Shown here piece by piece: positions 1-9,500 of a stretch of 64,000 nucleotides of DNA (the first letter of the stretch is position 1; each line of letters opens with the position of its first letter). Where the stretch lies: contig CAZBWS010000007.1 in assembly GCA_964495705.1 (NCBI GenBank), positions 4,412 through 68,411 of the forward strand, written 5' to 3'. The notes beneath the pieces were generated by a model. That model searched no databases. It had not been told where the DNA came from and was given only the letters and a program-made list of their open reading frames with translations. The position numbers were made by a program, and so were the translations under genes. Origin of the DNA: CAZBWS01 sp964495705 (GTDB lineage: Bacteria > Pseudomonadota > Gammaproteobacteria > HTCC5015).

Positions 1-3000
1 TTCTGTTCCCTCTATTAGTGAGTCACTGGCAATATTGATGGGTAGTGTGGCTGATAGCCCAGCGTTAATATCAATCTGGCCCATAAGTAAGTCGTGATCC
101 AGAGGGGCACTGGCACTACCTGAAACTAGATAATTAATAGATACAGGATAAATCGCTGCTGGGCCACTCAGTTCTACACTGAGGTTGAGTGTGCGCCCTT
201 CCCCGCTGACTTGGCTGGCGGCCACGGAGACTATGGGAGCAATATTAACGATTTGATCTAGATTGGCTATATTGCCGGCTTGGTCTTGTGCAAACCAACT
301 GACCGTATGCGAACCTGATAGGAACGGGCCTGTATCACTGTTAGTATTAATATTTATAACACCATCAAGAGCGTCTAGTGCACTTGCGGCTAAGTCGACA
401 GTAGTTAACACAGCACTTGCGTCTATATTAATAGTATCAGCAGAAATGACCGGTGGCACCGTATCCGCATTGGGGTTTGAGCCTTGTGCCGCTTCTTCGG
501 CATTAGTCAATCCATCACCATCGTTGTCTAAGCCAGCATCATTTGCATCAAAGGGGTCTAAGCCGTTGGCTAATTCAAAGCTATCTAGTATTGTATCGTT
601 GTCATCATCTAGGTCACAAAGGTCTCCTTCAGTATCTAGATCGTTATTAGCTTGATCGGTATTGGCTGTATCAGGGCAGTTGTCTTCGTAGTCTGCTATG
701 GTGTCTAGATCCCTGTCTGCGGTAGTCACGATTAATGTAATAGCTTCTAGTGCTGGAGTAGCGCTATCTTCCCTCCCGTCTTCAACTTGTACGCTAAAGT
801 TATAGGTGTTTGCAGAGTCCTCCCCTGGCGTCCATGTTATTAAGCCGCCATTGAGTGTGACCTGCATATCAATAGGTGCCCCAATTAATGAGTACGCCAG
901 TCCCGTACCTGTGTCGTCAGGGTCATTGACGATAACTTGATATTGATACTGTACAAGTTCAACAACGCTATTGGGCGAGATTGATGTGATTTGTGGTGCA
1001 TCATTAACCGCTCTAATTGTTACCGACACCTCCGCCGAGGACTGGCTGCCAGCGGTATCTTGCATGATGTACTTGAATTCAAATAATCCGTTTTCATTTA
1101 AAGCGGGGTTGAATAGCACTTGATTATTAATATCAGCAGAGTTTAGTGTCACTGTTCCCATGGCAGCAGTATAAGTGTTAGACGTACAGGCAATATCAGT
1201 TGTACCTTTGGCGCACAGGGCAATGATCCTTTTGGTATCTCCTGCATCAGGATCAGTGTCATTTGCCAGTACATCTAATAAATTATTACTCGAGTCTTCT
1301 AATACATCACTAAAGCTATTATCTGCTAAGGCAAGGGGCATATCATTTACATTGCTGATACTAATATTGACGATTCCATCCACGCTTTGCCCATCATTAT
1401 CGGTAAGTGTATAAACAAAGCTGTCACTATGTATTTCACTTTCGTTGTGCGTATAGCTGAAGGTGCCATTGTTATTCAGTGTAAACGCCGCAGCTTGGTT
1501 GGGTGCTGTTTTAAGGCTAATCACAATGGGAGTATCTAATAATCCCGTATCATTGCTTGTCACATTGTTCGCACCGCCGACCAGTGCAGTCGCCGTGCCG
1601 CCTTCAGTAATAGTAATCGAGTCGTTCAATGCAGCTGGTGCACTATCACTAACTTTACTGATAACAATGCTAACGAGTCCATGGGCTGTTTGCCCATCAT
1701 TATCAGTAATAGTGTAGCTAAAACTATCATTGAAATTTTCACTACCGTCGTGTTGATAGCTAAAAGTGCCATTGGGGTTTAAGGTGAAATTGCTGGCAAA
1801 ATTGGGGTTGTTTAAAGGAGTAACAACAATCGGTGTATCCAATAAGCCTGCGTCATTATCAATCACACTAGTATTACTGTTAGTTAGAACTGCAGTAGTG
1901 CCTCCCTCGGCCAGGCTGATGCTATCTGCTAAAGCGGATGGCGTTGAGTCACTGGTAGCTATGATGGATATACTGACAAAAGCCGTATCAAGCTCCCCGT
2001 CTAAATCTTTAATTTGGTAACTAAAACTGTCGCTGAAATTCTCGCTGCCATTATGTTGATAACTGAAAGTACCGTCGTTAGTATTAAAGGAGAAGGCGCT
2101 TGCATGGACCGGGCTACTTAGCTGGGTAACCGTGATCGGTGTGTCTGTTAAACCCGTATCATTACTCAATACACTGCTGGCTCCACCTACTAAGCTTGTC
2201 GCCGTTGCCCCCTCATTTAGGCTAATGGATTCTATATTAGCGACAGGTGTTGAATCACTAACGGCTAACACAGTCGTAGACACTAAAGCCATAGACACGG
2301 CGCCATTGCTATCCTGCATTTTATATTTAAAGCTAAAGGGGCCGTTATAGTTACTAGTGGGGGTGAATAATACACGGTTGTTAATCGTGTTTGCACTGAG
2401 ACTTAGTGCCCCGTTAGCATCACTATAAGTATCTGTAGTGCAGCTGGCCGCATTGGCCGTGGATGGTGCGCAAAGCGCAATAATTTGCTGAGTATCGCCC
2501 TCTCGACTCAGGTCGACGTCGGTATCATTACTCAGTACGTTAAAGCTGTTATTACTAGTGTCTTCGTTCACTGCCGCGGGGGTGTCCGCAACAGCAAGCG
2601 GCGGGTCATTTTGTGCTGTTACACTCAATGAGGCCGTTGCGGTTGACGTCAGGCCTGCCGCATCACGTATCTTATATTTAAAGGCAAAGGGACCGTTATA
2701 ATGGTTCGCAGGGGTAAATACCGCTTGGTTATTAAGCGTTGTTGAACTGAGCGTAACACTGCCTTGGCCGCTTATTGTGTAGTTTGTGTTTGTACAGGCT
2801 GCATCGGAGCTTGCCGTGGCACAGAAGGCTATAATTTCCTGGCTATCCCCTGCGTCACTATCAACATCATTGGATAATACATCAAATGCATTGGCCCCAG
2901 AGTCTTCGACTACAGACCCAAGAGTGTCATTTATGGCGGTGGGTTGGTCATTAACATTGGTCGCACTAATATTGACAGTGGCATTTGATGTTTGTCCATC

Positions 3001-4497
3001 ATTATCAGTAAGACGGTAAGTGAAGCTGTCGCTGAGTGTGTCGCTGCCATTGTGCTGATAACTAAAGCTACCGTTGCTATTTAAGTTAAAAGTTGAGGCT
3101 TGGCTGGGGGGCGAAAGTACCGACACTAGAACCGGAGTGTCAAGTAACCCCGTATCATTATCAGTTACATTATTACTGCCACCGACTAATGTGATGGCAG
3201 TGCCGCCCTCAGCGAGAGCGATCGAATCTGTATTAGCAATCGGCGTACTGTCGCTCACCTTGGAGACAGCGATAGATACTGTTGCGTTACTATTTTGACC
3301 GTCTAAATCAGTAACTTTGTAGGTGAAATTGTCCGTAAAATTTTCGCTACCATTGTGCGTATAACTGAATGTGCCATCGCTATTAAGCGTAAAGCTAGCT
3401 GCATGGATAGGCGGCGATACAACACTGACTGTGACCGGGGTATCCGTTAAGCCGCCATCATTGCTTAAGACAGAGCTTGCTCCACCTACGAGTGTCGTAA
3501 TTGTTGCCCCTTCTACTACTGCAATATTGTCAGCTGCTGGGTTGGGGCTAGAGTCGCTAACTGCAGACACTGTTACCGTAATCTCAGCGTTTGAGGTTGA
3601 GCCCGCTGAGTCTTGCATGCGGTATTCAAAAGTAAAACTACCATTGTAATTGTTAGCGGGAGTATAAATGATGTTATCACCAGATTTACTCAGAGTACCT
3701 GGTACGCCTAAGCTAAAACCCGATGAAGTATTAGTACAGCTAGTATTGGCGGTGCCTTGCAAACAATAGCCCACCAGGGTTTTAGTGTCGCCATCCCCCC
3801 CGGCAGTGTCATTACTTAAGGGTGAGATGATTTTCGTACCTCCATCTTCAGTGTGTGTGATAGATGGGTCATTAGCGGCCGTGGGTGCAGTATTTACCGT
3901 TACCGTATTCGAAGTACATCTAACAGTGCCGTCATCAGCTTCGGTACCTAGGTCGTTCACCGGGTTACCACAGGCATAGAAGGTATAATTACCAACCGTG
4001 CTTGGCGTGGTCCATGTATAGTTCCAAATATAGCTATTTGAACTATTGGTCTTCTTGCTTGAATGGACTATTTCTTTGCCAATTGATGCATCACTGGTAC
4101 CGCCGTTATCAGCAGTGGTTTTTACTTTGGTGTTCTGTCCACCTTGGGCGATAAGTGTTCCCGAGGTTACTGACAAACCAAAACCCGCGCCAGAAGCCTG
4201 TACGCCTACAGAGCCCCGTGTTAGGCGAAAGCTTAAATCTGTATAAGAACTGCTATTGTTGAGTCTAGGGAAGCTGCTGCTTCCATTTTTCATGATAGCC
4301 GCAGAGTAGCCCGTATGAGTCGTTGTAAAATGACAGGCTGCACAGCTCGACCCACTGCCAAAAGCTGCTGATGGGTTGTTAGAGTGTTCAAACTGCCCGG
4401 AAGCACTTGCCCAGACGGTTTGATTCACTATGGCAATAAGTAGAAAAGCTGAAAAGAGTATTTTAGGCATAAGTACTACTTGAATGGCTGTCTTCAT
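1..4497 (-). CDS. Giant extracellular cadherin-like repeat protein with CxxCH motif (partial, C-terminus outside window)
   Basis: An uninterrupted minus-strand frame runs from ATG at 4497 to the window edge (1499 codons, no stop). A signal peptide is visible; a second ATG at 4470 would give a more typical one, and neither start has a clear Shine-Dalgarno. C52-A-A-C55-H56 is a single haem-c-type motif, followed by a Reeler-like domain, as in 'choice-of-anchor V' proteins. About nine ~100-residue repeats follow (roughly residues 200-1160), in two alternating classes. One carries EGGTAxxLVGG and GTFSYxHNGSE; the other carries two Cys, NYNGPFxFKYKMQD and LSNDTDxD. They resemble Tandem-95/cadherin-like domains. 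Next come a He_PIG-like Ig domain (~1163-1256), an Asp-rich thrombospondin type-3 stretch (~1262-1340, DNCPDTANTDQ) and further beta domains. Inferred role: calcium-binding surface or secreted adhesin. An ATGCGGATA copy lies at 462-470. Confidence 0.85.
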   Translation of the reverse strand, partial: MKTAIQVVLMPKILFSAFLLIAIVNQTVWASASGQFEHSNNPSAAFGSGSSCAACHFTTTHTGYSAAIMKNGSSSFPRLNNSSSYTDLSFRLTRGSVGVQASGAGFGLSVTSGTLIAQGGQNTKVKTTADNGGTSDASIGKEIVHSSKKTNSSNSYIWNYTWTTPSTVGNYTFYACGNPVNDLGTEADDGTVRCTSNTVTVNTAPTAANDPSITHTEDGGTKIISPLSNDTAGGDGDTKTLVGYCLQGTANTSCTNTSSGFSLGVPGTLSKSGDNIIYTPANNYNGSFTFEYRMQDSAGSTSNAEITVTVSAVSDSSPNPAADNIAVVEGATITTLVGGASSVLSNDGGLTDTPVTVSVVSPPIHAASFTLNSDGTFSYTHNGSENFTDNFTYKVTDLDGQNSNATVSIAVSKVSDSTPIANTDSIALAEGGTAITLVGGSNNVTDNDTGLLDTPVLVSVLSPPSQASTFNLNSNGSFSYQHNGSDTLSDSFTYRLTDNDGQTSNATVNISATNVNDQPTAINDTLGSVVEDSGANAFDVLSNDVDSDAGDSQEIIAFCATASSDAACTNTNYTISGQGSVTLSSTTLNNQAVFTPANHYNGPFAFKYKIRDAAGLTSTATASLSVTAQNDPPLAVADTPAAVNEDTSNNSFNVLSNDTDVDLSREGDTQQIIALCAPSTANAASCTTDTYSDANGALSLSANTINNRVLFTPTSNYNGPFSFKYKMQDSNGAVSMALVSTTVLAVSDSTPVANIESISLNEGATATSLVGGASSVLSNDTGLTDTPITVTQLSSPVHASAFSFNTNDGTFSYQHNGSENFSDSFSYQIKDLDGELDTAFVSISIIATSDSTPSALADSISLAEGGTTAVLTNSNTSVIDNDAGLLDTPIVVTPLNNPNFASNFTLNPNGTFSYQHDGSENFNDSFSYTITDNDGQTAHGLVSIVISKVSDSAPAALNDSITITEGGTATALVGGANNVTSNDTGLLDTPIVISLKTAPNQAAAFTLNNNGTFSYTHNESEIHSDSFVYTLTDNDGQSVDGIVNISISNVNDMPLALADNSFSDVLEDSSNNLLDVLANDTDPDAGDTKRIIALCAKGTTDIACTSNTYTAAMGTVTLNSADINNQVLFNPALNENGLFEFKYIMQDTAGSQSSAEVSVTIRAVNDAPQITSISPNSVVELVQYQYQVIVNDPDDTGTGLAYSLIGAPIDMQVTLNGGLITWTPGEDSANTYNFSVQVEDGREDSATPALEAITLIVTTADRDLDTIADYEDNCPDTANTDQANNDLDTEGDLCDLDDDNDTILDSFELANGLDPFDANDAGLDNDGDGLTNAEEAAQGSNPNADTVPPVISADTINIDASAVLTTVDLAASALDALDGVININTNSDTGPFLSGSHTVSWFAQDQAGNIANLDQIVNIAPIVSVAASQVSGEGRTLNLSVELSGPAAIYPVSINYLVSGSASAPLDHDLLMGQIDINAGLSATLPINIASDSLIEGTE
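462..470 (-). repeat. ATGCGGATA motif copy
   Basis: Exact copy inside the giant repeat protein; the gene reads it as N-A-D-T. Confidence 0.85.
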
Positions 4498-4549
4498 ATT
4501 ATGTTAGTCTAGCTCAATAAAAGTGAGATTTGTGACTGTTTTCACGAAT

Positions 4550-4578
4550 TTGACTGCAATCATGATCTATAATATAGC
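4550..4578 (+). promoter_or_regulatory. Candidate sigma70 promoter for the FecR gene pair
   Basis: TTGACT (4550-4555) and TATAGC (4573-4578) are separated by 17 bp, about 25 bp before the GTG at 4603. It sits in the 105-bp divergent region shared with the giant repeat protein. Called by eye; a TATAAT nearby has the wrong spacing to this -35. Confidence 0.35.
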
Positions 4579-4602
4579 CAATTAATACAAAAGACGATAA
4601 AA

Positions 4603-5145
4603 GTGGATGAAAATACTTTATTAGCACGGCGCCAGTTTTTAAAGCAGTCGGCAGCTGCGGGTCTTATATCCCTTGGAACACCAACGGCGTGGACTGACAG
4701 TGTCTACGCTATGGGTAAGATACCCAGAAAACTTAACCCGCCAAAATCTATCTATGAGCTTAAAGGCCGCGTTTTAGTCAATGGCCAGCTTGCAAATGCC
4801 CGCTCTGTCATTTCAGCGAATTCAACAGTTGAAACGGGTAGTAATAGTTTTGTGGTTTTTGTTGTGGGTGCAGGCGCTCATATTCTGCGTGAAAACAGTA
4901 AGGTTAGTTTTACGGGGAGTGAATTTTTAGAACAAGGCTTGCGCTTGCTCACTGGTAAGCTTATGTCAGTCTTTGGGCACCGTGATACTGCGCGAGACCG
5001 ACTGAAAATGCATACAACAACAGCCACTATTGGTATACATGGCACGGGTGTATATGCTGAGTCATACGCAGATCGCAGCATCGTAGGACGAAGGCCTCCC
5101 TTTTCCAGTATCAATGATTACAATCAATCTATCATTGATTATTAA
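4603..5145 (+). CDS. Tat-exported FecR-domain protein, short paralogue
   Basis: 180 aa with a GTG start; a nearby ATG is out of frame. The N-terminus ARRQFLKQSAAAG is a twin-arginine signal, so export would be folded and to the periplasm. The remainder is a FecR-type domain: the LVNG...A...VISANSTVETG strand, then VFVVGAGAHILRENSKVSF, LLTGKLMSVFG and TTATIGIHGTGVYAES. It is paralogous to the next gene, from which it differs by loss of a ~61-residue block between TGVYAESY and VGRRPPF, including the CTCYG motif. FecR domains usually sense or bind periplasmic partners. No sigma factor or TonB receptor is adjacent, so a role in iron signalling is not supported. Probably co-transcribed with the following gene (28-bp gap). 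Confidence 0.8.
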   Translation: MDENTLLARRQFLKQSAAAGLISLGTPTAWTDSVYAMGKIPRKLNPPKSIYELKGRVLVNGQLANARSVISANSTVETGSNSFVVFVVGAGAHILRENSKVSFTGSEFLEQGLRLLTGKLMSVFGHRDTARDRLKMHTTTATIGIHGTGVYAESYADRSIVGRRPPFSSINDYNQSIIDY

Positions 5146-5173
5146 AGACGACACTTACATAGAGATGTAAAAC

Positions 5174-5908
5174 ATGAATAAAGTAGAGCTAGAAGAATCA
5201 AGGCGTGAGTTTTTACTCAAATCCATTAGTGCAGGGACATTGGCTATTTCGGCATCCAGTGGTTTATTAGTCCCTGCTCCTGCTCAATCTATGGGAAAAA
5301 TCCCCGAAAAGCTCATCCCTGGTAAGTCTATATATGATATACGAGGAACAGTTTTAGTGGATGGTGTAAAAGCGAATGAAGAAACCTTAATTAAAGCCTC
5401 TTCTAAGGTAGAAACTAAAAGCGGCAGTCATGTTGTTTTCGTCATTGGCTCAGATGCACATGTACTACGAGAAAATAGTACTGTGCAATTCAAAGGCGCT
5501 GAATTTTTTGAGGAAGGGCTGCGTTTAGTCACCGGCAAGTTACTATCGGTATTTGGTGCTCGCCCTAAGCATCAACAACATACATTACGTACATCCACGG
5601 CAACCATTGGTATACGCGGAACAGGGGTTTATACCGAGTCCTACGAGGATGCTAGTTATCTATGTACATGTTACGGGACGGTCGATCTATATGCGGATAA
5701 TGATGACTATAGTGCAGAACGCATTGTTTCTAAGCAGCACGAAAATCCTCGTTATATTTTAGCTGATGGTAGCAAGGGAAAACTTATTGAAGACGCACCG
5801 ATTAAGAATCACTCGGTGGAAGAGCTTATTCTTGTCGAATCTTTGGTGGGTCGCAAGCCGCCAGTATCTTTTGTAAGTGATTACAGCCCGCCTCGGGATG
5901 ATTACTAA
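5174..5908 (+). CDS. Tat-exported FecR-domain protein, full-length paralogue
   Basis: 244 aa; ATG start, with a purine-rich leader upstream. ESRREFLLKSISAG is a twin-arginine signal, followed by a hydrophobic stretch and PAPAQS (likely cleavage). The FecR-type beta domain spans about residues 50-160 (RGTVLVDGVKA, SHVVFVIGSDAHVLREN, TATIGIRGTGVYTES). It is followed by YLCTCYGTVDL, a CxCxG block typical of this FecR subgroup that is absent from the upstream paralogue, and by HENPRYILADGS. The last ~25 residues (VGRKPPVSFVSDYS...) align with the paralogue's tail. No cognate sigma or anti-sigma gene is nearby. Contains an ATGCGGATA at 5691-5699. Transcription ends at the strong hairpin immediately downstream. 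Confidence 0.82.
   Translation: MNKVELEESRREFLLKSISAGTLAISASSGLLVPAPAQSMGKIPEKLIPGKSIYDIRGTVLVDGVKANEETLIKASSKVETKSGSHVVFVIGSDAHVLRENSTVQFKGAEFFEEGLRLVTGKLLSVFGARPKHQQHTLRTSTATIGIRGTGVYTESYEDASYLCTCYGTVDLYADNDDYSAERIVSKQHENPRYILADGSKGKLIEDAPIKNHSVEELILVESLVGRKPPVSFVSDYSPPRDDY
5691..5699 (+). repeat. ATGCGGATA motif copy
   Basis: Exact copy inside the second FecR gene; read as Y-A-D-N. Confidence 0.85.
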
Positions 5909-5912
5909 GTCA

Positions 5913-5956
5913 ACAAGCATAAAAAAAGGCTCAGATGAGCCTTTTTTTATGCTTGT
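5913..5956. terminator. Bidirectional intrinsic terminator
   Basis: A near-perfect 44-bp palindrome: two 21-bp arms with a 2-nt centre. Its GC core GGCTCA/TGAGCC is flanked by seven A and seven T, so it can terminate both the FecR genes (+) and the TPR gene (-), whose stops lie 5 and 10 bp away. Confidence 0.9.
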
Positions 5957-5965
5957 TTATTGAGC

Positions 5966-6511
5966 TTAGCCAAGTTGCGCGTCAATGACTTTCTGAGCAT
6001 CTTCAATTAAAGGGTGCTTGGGATGTGCCTTAATAAAGCTTCGCATTAATTCAATACTCTGTGCTTTTTCACCTTGCCCGCCGCTCACTAAAGCCTTTGT
6101 AAACAGTGCGTTGGGGTACAGTTGAGTACCTTTGTACTGTTGTATAAAGCTGTCTAAATTTTTCCCAGCTGCTTGTAAGTTGCCTTGCTCAATAGATTTT
6201 TGTGCTTTGTTAAATAATTTTAAAGACTCAACAAAAACAGGGTCTTCAGATTGGTCCCCCTTCCAATAAGGCTCTAGGATGCTCTCTGTCGTTTCATTGC
6301 CACGAATACCTGCAGTAGTCACAGCACGGTACTTAGTATTTTTAGCTGTACTTGGATTCAATGCACGCAACTTCCCCCAGACCTGGTAGAAAATGCCTTT
6401 CAATACATTACTGGACTTATCTTCTTGTATGATTGCATTGTCTTCAGCAAAGCTGAATTGCGGTACGCTGATAGCTAAAGCCACTGACGCTACTATTACT
6501 TTAATATGCAT
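5966..6511 (-). CDS. Secreted TPR-like protein with a FecR-type GIRG motif
   Basis: 181 aa. A signal peptide (MHIKVIVASVALAISVPQFS, cleavage near FAED) implies periplasmic location. Residues ~38-80 (IFYQVWGKLRALN...YRAVTTAGIRGNE) resemble the closing strands of a FecR domain, where a GIRGT motif is usual. The C-terminal half (SLKLFNKAQKSIEQGNL, YPNALFTKALV, IELMRSFIKAHPKHPLIEDA) is a helical TPR/YbgF-like repeat region. I read it as a small fusion or remnant of the FecR-plus-TPR architecture. It is on the same strand as, and just downstream of, the giant NHL/TPR gene (82-bp gap), so the two may be co-transcribed. Function unknown. Confidence 0.75.
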   Translation of the reverse strand: MHIKVIVASVALAISVPQFSFAEDNAIIQEDKSSNVLKGIFYQVWGKLRALNPSTAKNTKYRAVTTAGIRGNETTESILEPYWKGDQSEDPVFVESLKLFNKAQKSIEQGNLQAAGKNLDSFIQQYKGTQLYPNALFTKALVSGGQGEKAQSIELMRSFIKAHPKHPLIEDAQKVIDAQLG

Positions 6512-6593
6512 GAAACGGCCCTTTGTTTGTTCTGCATTGTTTTTATCAGTTTAACGGTATTTATGAAGAAAAACCTTGAATTCAATCTCATTT

Positions 6594-9500
6594 TTAGTTG
6601 ACCAACAAGCTGCCTAAGCTTGCATAGCGCTGGCTTAAGTCAGGGTGTTGTTGCAAAGCTTGTTGATACTTATTTCGAGCAGAGCTCAATTCGCCACCAC
6701 GATAGTAGGCAATCGACATGTTTATTTTAATACCGCCATCCTCTGGGTCTAAATCCTCTGCTTTTTGATAGGCATCGACAGCTTGGGCAAAGTCTCCAGA
6801 ATTCAGATAGATGTTGCCCTTAGTATTATAGGCTTCTGCGCTACGTGGATTTAATATTAGCAGTTCAGAGAGTGTGTCCAGTGCGCGTTGTACTAAGCCA
6901 TATTTTGCGAAAACAATAGCCATTTGGGTTTTGGCCACTTGGTTTTCAGGGTCGCTTTCTAACAGCAGTACATAGGGTTGGATGATACGATCTATGCCCT
7001 GCTCTATTAAACGATCAATTTCTATATTCACTAAACGTTGTACCGCCAGCTTAGGTGGCAATGCAAGATCATTGCCACTGTGCTTTAAAGTGACTGGCTG
7101 GAAGTCTTTCCAAGCGTCTTTTAAAGCAATAGCGTTGAGCTTATTCTCGCCTAAATATTTATGATATTTGCGTGCACCTTCGGCCCATGCCTCTGCAAAA
7201 CTCGTATTAATCATCGTTGCTTCGATAGGTACCCAGACAAAGCCATCTCGAATGACTACGAGACTTTCCTGTTGACTAATGACTGTACGATCTCTTTCAG
7301 GGATGCCTGTATTAAACATCATTAACAAATGTCCTGGCACATCTAATAATGCAGTCGCGATGCCTAAGTTTTCTAAGCTAGTACTCAACAACACAGAAAG
7401 ATCGTCACAGTCACCGCTTTTGAGCTTTAAGGTTTCACGGGCAAATTGAACATAATCCACGGTATCTTCACCTAGCTCGGCAAAGGGATTGCTGGGGTCC
7501 ACTACATAGCGAATACCCAAGGCATTAAAACTGTTAAATAGTGTCATTGCAGACACTAAGCTTTCGCTGAGTGGACCATGTTCAGGCTTGTATTCGTTAA
7601 TAGCCTGACGCACAAAGCCTCGTAACAAGTCGTCTTTGGGAGTGACGAATGAGCCAGCCATATGAGGTTGAGACCAAGTGATAGCATTTTTGCCGTGTAT
7701 CGTCATGGGGCGAGTAATACTGATGCTGTCCTTCTGACCGTTACGCACAAAATTGAGTTTGATCTCAACTTGCACACCAGTGTCTTCATCAATATCTAAG
7801 ACTTGGTTGTTAAATGCTGCATTTAAAGGCAGTTCTATACTTTGCCCTCCTGAAATCATATTAATCGGCGTTGTCGTGGGGAAGTCCATATAGCCCTTTA
7901 CATTAAAGCTTAAGCTCAGGTTGCCATAGCTCGTTGCAGCAGCGTTGCGCACCACAATGCTGCCAACGGGTTTATTAGAATACTGTTTGTAAGCAGCTGA
8001 AAAAATGGGGTGTATATTAAAATTTTCAAATACAAGCTGAGGTTGATTAAAGCGAAATTCTTCAGATTTCTTTTTTTCTGCGTAGGCGGCATTAACTAAG
8101 TTTTTATTTTCTACGGAGGGGGTAATCTCTGCGGCTTTTTCATAGCTTTCTATAGCGGCTTCATACAGCCTACGCTGTATATAGAGGTCGCCCTGGGTAA
8201 CAAAGGCCGTAGCTAACTTAGGGTTTAATATTAAGGCCTGCTCAATTGCAGCCAGTGACTGATCATATAAACTGTTGTGTAAATACAGTGTCGCCAAACG
8301 AACGTGTAAAGTTGCATCAGTTTTATCGATAGCAATAGCTTTGCGAATACTTTCCAGTGCATCGCCAGTCTTTCCTTGTTGTTCTTGAATTTTCGATTTG
8401 GTTAATAAGGGCTTAATATTTTTAGGTTGTATGCGGATAGCCTGCTGGGCGTGCTTTTCAGCTTGTTTAAGAGCACCAGAATGAGCTTGCGCTTCGGCCA
8501 TCGCAAGGTGTGTCGAAAAGTCATTAGGCTTAATTTGTAATGCAGTTGTTAACGCGCTGACGGCATCATCATTGTTATTATTAATAAAGGCCGCACGGCC
8601 ATAGGCAAGTTGAGCGTCATGACTTTGAGGATTGTTGGTAGCGGCAGTTTGTAGTGTTTGTAAAGCCCTCTCCTTCTCTTCTCGCTGAGAGTATAAAGCC
8701 GCTAGCGCAATCCATGCAGGAACATTGTTAGCATCCGCACGGCTGGACTTTCCCAGTGATAATAGTGCAGTTCCCTCATCTTTATTTGCCAGAGCAACAA
8801 CACCGAGTAAGTAATTCCCCTCAGATAGCGTATCCACATTGCCTGCCAGAGCTATAGCAATATTTCGGACTTCTTCGTATTTCTCTTCTAATAGATAAAC
8901 ATTCGCCAAGCCCAATTGGGCTTGAGTATTTTCACCTTGCAGGCTTATAGCGTGTTGATACTTAGTCGTTGCTAATTCGTATTCTTGAAACTGCACATAG
9001 ATATCACCCGCTTCAGACCATAGTAAAGCCGCATCTGTACGTTGCTTATCAGTCAAGCCTTCTACATCAATACTACCTGCTAAAGCTTTTTCTAGTTGTG
9101 CAAAACCTTGTTCTTTAGCTCCGACTTTTAAATATGCCCTGCCTAATAGCAGCTGGCTGTGGATATGCTCAGGCTGTAACTTAATTGCCGCCTCTAAGCA
9201 GTCTACTGCGCCAATTGCATCATTCATTTCAAGGCTTAGCTGGCCACAATATAGCTGTGTTTCTGCGTCGTTAGGGGCTTGTTTAATCAGTTGTTGAACT
9301 AAGGCGAGAGCTTCAATGAATTGCTGGTCTTCGTGTAAAGTCTCGACCTGCAATTTAAGCCCTTCTTCTCTAAAGCCGTCAACATTAGCGAGAGACTTAA
9401 ATTGGCTTAAAGCCGCTTCACTTTGTCCCATCTTTTTATAGCTTAAACCTAGATACTTTATGGCTGCAGCATGTTGCGGGTTTTGCCCAATGGCTATACT

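Noticed and set aside
1400..3400. Regular ~300-bp repeated DNA, possibly CRISPR or satellite
   Set aside because: The periodicity follows from ~100-residue protein repeats. Copies are diverged, with no short repeat-spacer structure.
263..4246. A ladder of short plus-strand reading frames (for example 263-655, 1463-1717, 3371-3649)
   Set aside because: All share one frame and are the antisense image of the repeats in the single minus-strand gene, which reads without a stop.
4603..5908. FecIR-type iron signalling system
   Set aside because: There is no sigma factor or TonB-dependent receptor nearby, and the proteins are Tat-exported without a cytosolic anti-sigma domain.
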